Part shown: positions 1 to 6,231 of the stretch, piece by piece
How positions within the stretch are numbered: position 1 is the first letter of the stretch
How the letters are laid out: every line of letters starts with the position of its first letter
Translations under genes and position numbers: made by a program
Assembly (NCBI GenBank): GCA_002499325.1
Contig: DALC01000039.1
Location: 879-7,348 of the forward strand
Reading direction: 5' to 3'
DNA: 6,470 nt
Source: Euryarchaeota archaeon UBA538
Lineage (GTDB): Archaea; Thermoplasmatota; Poseidoniia; Poseidoniales; Thalassarchaeaceae
Notes under the pieces: generated by a model
What the model was told of the DNA's origin: nothing
Seen by the model: the letters and a program-made list of their open reading frames with translations, nothing else
Databases searched by the model: none

Positions 1-311
1 TATGTTATGATATTTCCATCCCCGTATGGAAATCGCCCCAGCCTTTCCTTACCAGAACTGGAGTCTATCGGCTCAGTCCTTCTTCCCTCTGAATCTAATT
101 CTCCAATGGAAATATACAACATTGTAGCAGGGTCAAAAGTAGGCTCAATACCTTCCTTTAGGTTCTTAATATCAATTGAAAATGGACTCTTTTCCTTCAA
201 TTCTCCGTGATCTCCGCCCATGGAAGAAAGCACTGCTGGGATAATGTCCAGAGGATCACTAGCTATGGGATCAAATGTGTGGAAGTATGGTAGATTTGAA
301 TTCATACTCAT
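1..311 (-). CDS. Hypothetical protein, N-terminal 103 residues (3' end outside the window)
   Basis: I do not recognise this protein. The reading frame is open from an ATG at 311 to the left edge of the window, giving 103 codons with no stop, so the C-terminus is missing. It begins MSMNSNLPYFHTFDP and contains GGDHGELKEKSPFSIDIKN around residues 32-50 and an acidic stretch ELDSEGRRTEPIDSSSGKE around 71-89. There is no signal peptide, membrane helix or cysteine in the visible part, so it looks soluble and cytoplasmic. Only 10 bases separate it from the stop codon of the giant surface protein upstream, and a GGTGA motif overlaps that stop, so the two are probably one operon. The start is uncertain by two codons: the ATG at 305 (residue 3) lies 10 bases from GGTGA, a more usual spacing than the 4 bases to the ATG at 311. 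A partner of the surface protein's cytoplasmic tail is possible, but this rests on position alone. Confidence 0.78.
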   Translation of the reverse strand, partial: MSMNSNLPYFHTFDPIASDPLDIIPAVLSSMGGDHGELKEKSPFSIDIKNLKEGIEPTFDPATMLYISIGELDSEGRRTEPIDSSSGKERLGRFPYGDGNIIT

Positions 312-315
312 ACAT

Positions 316-320
316 TCACC
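316..320 (-). promoter_or_regulatory. Shine-Dalgarno site GGTGA for the downstream partial gene
   Basis: GGTGA on the minus strand is fully complementary to the TCACC of the archaeal 16S rRNA 3' end. It starts two bases beyond the TAG stop (324-322) of the giant gene, so a ribosome terminating there sits on the site and translational coupling is plausible. Spacing is 4 bases to the ATG at 311 and 10 bases to the in-frame ATG at 305, which slightly favours the second start. Confidence 0.6.
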
Positions 321-321
321 A

Positions 322-3300
322 CTACTTATCTGATCTTAGTCGATTAAGACGCTCCTCGAAGCTATCCATCGAGTTATCATCTACTTGATCGGGTATCTCT
401 TCAGTGGGAACTTCTGTGATATCTCCCAGATTATCGACTACACCCTCTTCTTGTACCACTTTTTGACTTGGAGAATCCATTTCCTTAGCCATATTTGCCT
501 TCTTCTCTAATGCCTTCTTCTCTACTGCTAGCCTAGTTCTCTCCATCATTTCCTTGCTCTCTCGGAAGTTTCTAGCCATCCATGCGAAAGCAATAGAAAT
601 TCCAATTACCAAGCTGGCCGATGCTATTGCAGTGCTCGAGTCACTGAAACCTCCTTCAGATTCTCCCGAGCCAGATAGTACAATTCTAGCTTCATTGTCT
701 GAAGGGTCGGAATCAATATCCCAAGGGAACTCGCAACTTATTGTAGCCACTAACTCTACCCCGTCAGCGACATTAGGCCTATCTATGGCTGGTCTGGGTG
801 CTAAGGCACTAGATTCAGACATATCGACTAGGTATTCTGCAGAGAATGCGTTACCCGCAAGAATGGTGATTAAACATATTGAACCATCTAAAATCTGATG
901 ATTATCTCTCTTTGTGAGAATGAATACTTCTTGTTCTTGACCTGTTCCGATTATCTCCAAGCCTACCAATCCGATATTCCAATCGGTCCTTCTAACCTCG
1001 AATGTATTGCTATCAGATGAAAACTCGATTCCTCTCGAATCAATAGCCCTAATAGTTAGCTCACTCCTACCTGGCGTAGGTTCCCATCCATTAGCACTTA
1101 GGTTAATCATCCCCGATGACTCCCCTTGCTCTAGTAATCCTGAAATTGAATCTAGCATATTGCCCCTGTCATCCGATAGGATAACTGTGTAACCAAATTT
1201 TTCACTACCATTCATTATTGTACAACTAGCTTCAATGGCATCTACATCCCCACCTATTGAGCAACTTCCCTGTCTTAGGGATGGTTCTGATACCCATGAT
1301 CTATACTCAAGTATTGTAGATGAATTAACACTCAGACTTCCGTTTCCTCTGGAATAAGAGTCCCATAGCCATCCACCTGCATCCCTCCACGTGAGTGGAC
1401 CGTTGGCAGAATCAACCACTAAACTATCTGAATTTGTACGATGGATTTCCAGGATATAGCTATCGCCTGAAGTAGTTATGATTACCGGACTCGATGACCA
1501 TGAATAATCCTCATATTGAGTGTCTAAAAGAATACTGTCTAGATTACCAGCTTCATCCTGAGCATCTATTCTGATAGTTTTTGTTGAACCATCCCAATCT
1601 GAAGAGGGGACGACTTCCAATGGGACTCCAGTAATTTCCCCTACGCCAATCACCACCTGGGTGGGACCTGAAACTTGCCAACCTGGCGGTAGGCTAAGAA
1701 CATCGAGTGAAATTGTTGTTGGAGCATTACCTCGATTTTCAATAAATGCTAGAGGATACCCGCCATTTTGACTAACTACCCAATTTCCCTGTCCAGACAA
1801 AGAGAAATCATACGTCACTGCAACTCTCAATGGGAATACTATCTCTGATAGTCCACTGGAATCTCCTTCCTTGATTCTTATGGTCAACTCAACTGCCCTT
1901 CCGTGTATAGCATCCCCCGGAGGAGTAACATTGAGCGACAGGGGGGCACTTTCCCCCGGGTTTATGATTGGCATTTCTGATACATTACTAATTTCCCATC
2001 CTTGCTCACCCGAGATAAACATCGAGATATAGGGACGACTAGGAGAATTCCCCGTCTGTAATACAGATAGTGTGATTTCAGATCCGTGGGTTGCGACTTC
2101 CAGGTTCGCCTGATCAACTAACGCATTCCAGGAAGGAACATGTCCCGACACTACAGAGAACGAGAATGATGTAATCTCTTGACCTTGTGCTATGGCGGTA
2201 ACAGTTACCTCCGCTGATGATCCGCTCCATGCATCAAGAGGAATGAAAGTATCGACGGAAATCACCTCTGTTTCGTTTACTCCCAAATTAGAAATAGCAC
2301 TCCCACTGGAAATCCAATCCGTTGATGAATCTCCACTCTGAAGGGAGGTAATAACGGATGTTTGAAGAGTTAGATCATCCACTAGATTTCCGACGTTTGT
2401 CACTTGAACATCCAATGAGACAGACTCTCCAGGATCCGCTTGAAATGTTTTCCCATCAGCATCTATATTTCCCGACTCGCTAGAAAGGAATGGATAGACA
2501 TTCCACTGATGGTCCTGCCTGGCCTCAAATACTATCTCGACAGTAGATAGAATAGTAGAATCTCCCACTGATTGCATAGAGAATGAAATCTTCATAGGGA
2601 CTCTGGCAGGGGTATTTTCAGGGAGAAGTACGGTTACTGGAACGGTGGTGAGGCTACCTGCCGAAAGAGAAACCAAATCTCTAGAAAAGGAGACATCAAC
2701 TCCAGGATCTTCCGTGATATTATCATTTAGTATTAGCGAATAACCCAGATTGAATGAATCATCTCCATTTCCTGAATTTTCTAACCTTAATACAACCAAG
2801 GACTCATCTTCCACCTCTACAAGGACAGGCTGCTCACTGGGCGATGAGACTACCATCGAAGATCTAAAAATTTGAAGAATCTCTATTGATAACCTGAGAG
2901 AATGAGATATTGACTCTTCACTAGAATCTTCGAAATAGTGAAATGCAGGGGGCGCATTACTTGGAAGATTCAGAGACAGATAACCCGACCCACCCCCGTT
3001 GGAAACATTCATTGAAAGATTGTCCCCGTTTATTCGTAAATCACCCGATGCAGTCCAAGACCAACCGGTTTTTGCCATTCCAGCCGATGATAATGACCAT
3101 GATAGGATATCTTCACCTACAGGAGCGTCAGCTTCTATTATCCACTCCAGGCCATTTGAAGGGACACTTCTGATATGACTCCTACTTACTACTCCGGAAG
3201 CAATGAAAGCTAAATCCACAGTTTGACATCCATCATCCCCGTCCACACATAGCGTCAAAGCCGTCTCAACCTGATCACCAATTAGTACTATCTGTTGATT

Positions 3301-6018
3301 TTCATCAACAAATGGAACATCAAGGTTAGCTTCCAAAACTAGCCTCTCCCCTGGGTCAAGAACCAATGCAAACCTCTCATTCCCATCACTGTCAATCAAT
3401 CGTAAATCACTACCCCAAAGTGTATTCCCCCAATCCAATGAGATTTGATTTTCCACAGCATTTCCGATATTTTCCACAACAATCCATGCTCTAGCAGAAT
3501 CTCCAATTAATCCATAACCAGAGCTGTAGGATGCGCCCTCGGGGCCTCTGATGGATAATCCCCTTGTCCTATTTGCCTCAATGGGAAGTATGGATGAAAC
3601 ACTAATGTTGGAGTCACTATCCAGAGACATAGTCAGGCCAAGGAAACCTGAATCCGATCCTAGGGCCGTAGAGGGAGCGACTATCTCGATTAGGGGAGAC
3701 CAAGACTCCCCAGTAGCGATCTGAACGCTACTACTCCCTCCAGGCGTCACATCCTCCCATGTCCAACCCTGAGGAAGTTGCGAACCATCTATTTCCAATG
3801 ACCAAGTACCCGATAATCTCCCAGTGGACCTTACTATCGGAGAGGTCTCAGCTGAATCCCCAGGATTGACTCTCAATGGCTCTGATGAAATTTCAAATGT
3901 GACATTATATGTGGGGATTATTGACAAGGTCTTGGAGTACACATCATTATCTGTTCTAGTCTGAGTTAGGTTGGAAAATGGATCAATCTCCAATGTAAAC
4001 TCATGGTCTCCTAGTGGTCCTGACCACTCGACAGAGAAAGATTCGAAAGACCCTGTTCCGGAAGGAGAAACAGGTTGCATGGATGAAAATCTCTCCCTCC
4101 CTATCTCTATTCCATCAGCATACAAAACTGCATCAACATCGGAATCAGGATTACCTGTTCCAGAATTCTCAATGAATGCTGAAATCTGCACACTTTGTCC
4201 TGGATTAGGAGAGGTTGGATCAAATTCAATCCCTCTTCCATCAAGCAAAGGCCTGATATCAGTTCGCTCCAGTGAAACTACGGTCGCACCAATAATCACA
4301 TCTAGCGTGTTGTCTCCATCAATGTCTGCTAATGATGGCGAGGACCAGGTCCTCTGATTCAACTCCAAATCATTTGACCATTCTGTTCCAATAGCCGAAC
4401 CAGTACCTTCTGAACCATCAAAACCCCACAGTGATCTGCCGTAAGCAACTAGTAATTCAGGCTCTGCAGTCCCCTCGATATCCATCCATATTGGCTGCGA
4501 AACAGCAATCTCATCATTCGGAGTACCACTACTTTGCTCCAAATCTCGATACCACGCTTCATTCGGACTTGATGTATCCGTATCATCCACGCATCCGGTT
4601 ATGCCATGCCTCGCTGTAGTAGTTTGCCACCACGTTACCCAGCACATTCTATCATGGTCCCCGTCACCATCAGTATCAATTGGTAGAGGTGGAGAATCAG
4701 CATATCCGTTGGGGGACGTGTAACTCCATATTTCAGATCCATTGGCGACTTCCAAGCCTCTAAATTCGGCCCCGTCAAGATTTCCCGATGAGTCACTATC
4801 GGTTGGAATGGTGACTATAATCTCAGGACTACTATCCTGATCCAGATTAGCCACGATCGGCCCAGGTAACCTGATATGAGGTACATTCGAGTCCCCATCT
4901 AGGTTGCCGAGTGACTTCCCATCCCAACTTGGATCGCCACTCGATGAGTCAAGCTTCCATAGCCACATCGCACCATTTGTCGATTCAGTTGTGGTCAGCA
5001 TCACGTAAGCTGTATCATCATCAGTCTGGACAAAAACAGGGTCAGATCCATGACTTCCATATCTCAAGCTCTTATCCCAAATCTTAGTAGGTGAGCCAGA
5101 AGAAGGTAGATTGATTGCAACGACCTTTGGGGAATTATCACTCTCTCTTATGGCAGATATCACTAGCTCTGCATCCCCATCTAAGTCTAAATCAGCGAGC
5201 AGCGGTTGTGAGGTTGGCTTATGTCCGCCCCAGATACTTCCTGTGTATGGGCCATCCTCGCTACTTATCATCAAATTAGGCTCCTCCCAATGCCAGAGTA
5301 ATTGACTGTCATGCGAGCCACTAGGTGACCATCCGGTAACATCACAAACTAGTCTGGGCGACCATGCATCCACTCGGAGTGTGACATCACTTCCCACCGC
5401 TAAATCATACACAACCAGAATTTCCGGACCTGCAGAACCATCGATATCGACAATCATTGGAGACGCTTTGACCGTCTCTGTTTGACCAAGATTAACTTCC
5501 CATGCCAAGTCGGAGTCTTCTCCCTCGATAATTCTCAGATAGCTATCTCCCGAGGAAGTATCGGTCTGAACGACAACTGTGTATAGTGAACTCCCCCCGC
5601 ATCTTTCATGAGATTCTGAATCAACTTGAAGTGAATCGCTAAAATCGCCAATTGGAGTTCCAAGAGAATCGGTTCCAATGTCATAGTTGCCATACTCCCA
5701 GTTAATTACGGGGTCGGTAATGGAAGAAAGCGAGTTTACGCTACCCATTGGGTCATGGACAGGACTAGCAGACATTCTACCAGGGGTCCTCCCTGGTTGG
5801 GGCCATGGCTGGTCTCCGTCCTCCCAAGGATCCGACATGCTGGTGGCGAAATTCGAACTATCTTCTGGTATTCCAGTCTCAACGACCTTCTCCAAAGCTA
5901 GTGGGTAGAAAACCACAAGTGACATTAATGCCGAAATAATAAGTGCTCTTCGGCGATTGCACCTGCCGTCCGCCCTTGCAAGAGATGTCATCAGATTAGC
6001 AGATGGTATTTGTAACAC
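322..6018 (-). CDS. Giant membrane-anchored surface protein: 7-bladed FG-GAP/VCBS-like propeller, CARDB and tandem Ig-like domains, cytoplasmic tail
   Basis: This 1898-residue acidic, Ser/Asp-rich protein looks like a cell-surface adhesin or receptor; no catalytic motif was seen and its ligand is unknown. Basic residues NRRR precede a hydrophobic segment (about 25-42) that is a signal peptide or anchor, then a Pro/Trp-rich linker (64-81). Residues ~140-585 carry seven evenly spaced repeats of the form SP-x-hydrophobic-DxDGD-x-E-hydrophobic, near 186, 270, 325, 387, 441, 507 and 559, as in FG-GAP/VCBS calcium-loop propellers. A CARDB domain follows (~587-700: NPGQSVQISAFIENSG, DGIEIG, GDHEFTLEID). 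Residues ~704-1784 are stacked beta-sandwich modules with GN turns (852, 1083, 1210, 1323, 1430) and LPQGW/LPPGW signatures near 748 and 1443, as in NEW3/APHP-type domains. A membrane helix (~1796-1815) is followed by a positively charged boundary and an ~80-residue helical then acidic tail, so the expected topology is ectodomain outside and C-terminus inside. The frame opens with GTG at 6018; an in-frame ATG at 5991 (residue 10) also keeps the hydrophobic segment, so the start is unsettled. Confidence 0.93.
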   Translation of the reverse strand: MLQIPSANLMTSLARADGRCNRRRALIISALMSLVVFYPLALEKVVETGIPEDSSNFATSMSDPWEDGDQPWPQPGRTPGRMSASPVHDPMGSVNSLSSITDPVINWEYGNYDIGTDSLGTPIGDFSDSLQVDSESHERCGGSSLYTVVVQTDTSSGDSYLRIIEGEDSDLAWEVNLGQTETVKASPMIVDIDGSAGPEILVVYDLAVGSDVTLRVDAWSPRLVCDVTGWSPSGSHDSQLLWHWEEPNLMISSEDGPYTGSIWGGHKPTSQPLLADLDLDGDAELVISAIRESDNSPKVVAINLPSSGSPTKIWDKSLRYGSHGSDPVFVQTDDDTAYVMLTTTESTNGAMWLWKLDSSSGDPSWDGKSLGNLDGDSNVPHIRLPGPIVANLDQDSSPEIIVTIPTDSDSSGNLDGAEFRGLEVANGSEIWSYTSPNGYADSPPLPIDTDGDGDHDRMCWVTWWQTTTARHGITGCVDDTDTSSPNEAWYRDLEQSSGTPNDEIAVSQPIWMDIEGTAEPELLVAYGRSLWGFDGSEGTGSAIGTEWSNDLELNQRTWSSPSLADIDGDNTLDVIIGATVVSLERTDIRPLLDGRGIEFDPTSPNPGQSVQISAFIENSGTGNPDSDVDAVLYADGIEIGRERFSSMQPVSPSGTGSFESFSVEWSGPLGDHEFTLEIDPFSNLTQTRTDNDVYSKTLSIIPTYNVTFEISSEPLRVNPGDSAETSPIVRSTGRLSGTWSLEIDGSQLPQGWTWEDVTPGGSSSVQIATGESWSPLIEIVAPSTALGSDSGFLGLTMSLDSDSNISVSSILPIEANRTRGLSIRGPEGASYSSGYGLIGDSARAWIVVENIGNAVENQISLDWGNTLWGSDLRLIDSDGNERFALVLDPGERLVLEANLDVPFVDENQQIVLIGDQVETALTLCVDGDDGCQTVDLAFIASGVVSRSHIRSVPSNGLEWIIEADAPVGEDILSWSLSSAGMAKTGWSWTASGDLRINGDNLSMNVSNGGGSGYLSLNLPSNAPPAFHYFEDSSEESISHSLRLSIEILQIFRSSMVVSSPSEQPVLVEVEDESLVVLRLENSGNGDDSFNLGYSLILNDNITEDPGVDVSFSRDLVSLSAGSLTTVPVTVLLPENTPARVPMKISFSMQSVGDSTILSTVEIVFEARQDHQWNVYPFLSSESGNIDADGKTFQADPGESVSLDVQVTNVGNLVDDLTLQTSVITSLQSGDSSTDWISSGSAISNLGVNETEVISVDTFIPLDAWSGSSAEVTVTAIAQGQEITSFSFSVVSGHVPSWNALVDQANLEVATHGSEITLSVLQTGNSPSRPYISMFISGEQGWEISNVSEMPIINPGESAPLSLNVTPPGDAIHGRAVELTIRIKEGDSSGLSEIVFPLRVAVTYDFSLSGQGNWVVSQNGGYPLAFIENRGNAPTTISLDVLSLPPGWQVSGPTQVVIGVGEITGVPLEVVPSSDWDGSTKTIRIDAQDEAGNLDSILLDTQYEDYSWSSSPVIITTSGDSYILEIHRTNSDSLVVDSANGPLTWRDAGGWLWDSYSRGNGSLSVNSSTILEYRSWVSEPSLRQGSCSIGGDVDAIEASCTIMNGSEKFGYTVILSDDRGNMLDSISGLLEQGESSGMINLSANGWEPTPGRSELTIRAIDSRGIEFSSDSNTFEVRRTDWNIGLVGLEIIGTGQEQEVFILTKRDNHQILDGSICLITILAGNAFSAEYLVDMSESSALAPRPAIDRPNVADGVELVATISCEFPWDIDSDPSDNEARIVLSGSGESEGGFSDSSTAIASASLVIGISIAFAWMARNFRESKEMMERTRLAVEKKALEKKANMAKEMDSPSQKVVQEEGVVDNLGDITEVPTEEIPDQVDDNSMDSFEERLNRLRSDK

Positions 6019-6030
6019 TCTTGAACGTTC

Positions 6031-6035
6031 GCACC
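6031..6035 (-). promoter_or_regulatory. Weak Shine-Dalgarno-like GGTGC upstream of the giant gene
   Basis: GGTG on the minus strand lies about 13 bases before the GTG at 6018, longer than usual, and no better match precedes either the GTG or the in-frame ATG at 5991. The site also overlaps a 13-codon out-of-frame ORF beginning with ATG at 6037. Initiation on a short-leader or leaderless transcript is an alternative. Confidence 0.25.
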
Positions 6036-6041
6036 ATATTC

Positions 6042-6066
6042 TCTCTCAGACCGTAGGTCTGAGGGA
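6042..6066. repeat. Strong inverted repeat just upstream of the giant gene (operator or 5'-leader hairpin)
   Basis: CTCAGACC (6045-6052) and GGTCTGAG (6056-6063) are perfect inverted copies separated by GTA. Two more Watson-Crick pairs flank them across a T/G position that is a wobble in plus-strand RNA and an A/C mismatch in minus-strand RNA. It ends 23 bases before the GTG start of the giant gene and about 15 bases from the TATA-like element. That position suits a dyad operator over the start of minus-strand transcription, or a hairpin in the giant gene's leader. No coding region ends nearby on either strand and no T-run follows, so a terminator is unlikely. Confidence 0.6.
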
Positions 6067-6080
6067 TTATTGACCTTAGC

Positions 6081-6093
6081 CGAGTATATCTTT
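6081..6093. promoter_or_regulatory. Candidate TATA/BRE element, possibly shared by both divergent genes
   Basis: The core GTATATC is nearly symmetric: it reads TATATC on the plus strand after purine-rich AGCCGAG, and AAAGATATAC on the minus strand after a BRE-like GCAAAG. With the archaeal TATA-to-start distance of about 25 bases, plus-strand transcription would begin near 6112 (a leader of ~120 bases for rpo7), and minus-strand transcription near 6061 (a leader of ~43 bases containing most of the adjacent hairpin). Competing AT-rich elements are CTTATAC at 6107-6113 on the plus strand and CAATAATC near 6065-6073 on the minus strand. Assigned by eye only. Confidence 0.35.
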
Positions 6094-6112
6094 GCATCCG
6101 TTGTGCTTATAC

Positions 6113-6147
6113 AGGAGAGGCAGGTCGCCGATGCACGGACTTCTCCT
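6113..6147 (+). repeat. Possible stem-loop in the rpo7 leader
   Basis: AGGAGAGG (6113-6120) can pair with CTTCTCCT (6140-6147), giving eight pairs including one G-U, around a 19-base loop that holds the weak small hairpin CCG-ATGCA-CGG. The 5' arm is itself a Shine-Dalgarno-like purine tract. The pairing is modest and may be chance in a purine-rich leader. Confidence 0.25.
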
Positions 6148-6166
6148 CCAGAGGCTCAGCCGATGA

Positions 6167-6194
6167 AGGACGGGAGGGATATCCCACCCGTCTT
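6167..6194 (+). repeat. 28-base imperfect palindrome in the rpo7 leader
   Basis: AGGACGGGAGGGAT (6167-6180) is followed directly by ATCCCACCCGTCTT (6181-6194). The arms pair at 12 of 14 positions, with one A/A mismatch and one G-T wobble (6168/6193). As RNA this would be a very stable GC-rich hairpin ending 25 bases before the Shine-Dalgarno site of rpo7. As DNA it is a candidate dimeric repressor site downstream of the promoter. Either would suit control of rpo7, but no known regulator site was recognised. Confidence 0.55.
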
Positions 6195-6219
6195 GGCAAA
6201 CCTTGGAGAGGTCTGTTTT

Positions 6220-6224
6220 GGAGG
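6220..6224 (+). promoter_or_regulatory. Shine-Dalgarno site GGAGG for rpo7
   Basis: A full GGAGG lies 7 bases (all A) before the ATG at 6232. It fixes the start of rpo7 there rather than at the in-frame upstream ATG at 6163. A second purine tract, GGAGAGG at 6205-6211, precedes it within a partial direct repeat of TTGGAG. Confidence 0.85.
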
Positions 6225-6231
6225 AAAAAAA

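Noticed and set aside
7..210. 67-codon plus-strand frame over the left-edge gene
   Set aside because: It lies antisense to the better supported minus-strand frame, which has a GGTGA site and operon spacing. The plus-strand translation is low-complexity Ser/Pro sequence with no family feature.
554..898. 114-codon plus-strand frame, and similar plus-strand frames at 1007-1192, 2943-3173, 3971-4357, 4431-4619, 5111-5305 and 5687-5908
   Set aside because: All are antisense to the continuous 1898-codon gene, whose domain content is clearly protein-like. They are Ser-rich by-products of Asp/Ser/Gly codons read backwards, without consistent ribosome sites.
4264..5601. The acidic repeats as PKD, cadherin or RTX-type calcium repeats
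   Set aside because: Spacing of 52-84 residues and the hydrophobic-DxDGD-x-E-hydrophobic pattern fit FG-GAP/VCBS propeller repeats. RTX repeats are tandem nonapeptides, and no PKD or cadherin signature was seen in this part.
6042..6066. The hairpin as a transcription terminator
   Set aside because: No gene ends next to it on either strand and no T-run follows. Archaeal termination relies mainly on T-rich tracts rather than hairpins.
6163..6231. N-terminally extended Rpo7 starting at the in-frame ATG at 6163
   Set aside because: The perfect GGAGG 7 bases before the ATG at 6232 and the usual family start MYxIVE favour the shorter protein. The extension is kept only as a low-interest hypothesis.
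6019..6231. A tRNA or C/D-box guide RNA in the divergent intergenic region
   Set aside because: GTTCGCACC (6027-6035) hints at a T-arm and CGATGA (6161-6166) at a C box. There is no acceptor pairing, no anticodon arm and no matching D box at a suitable distance.
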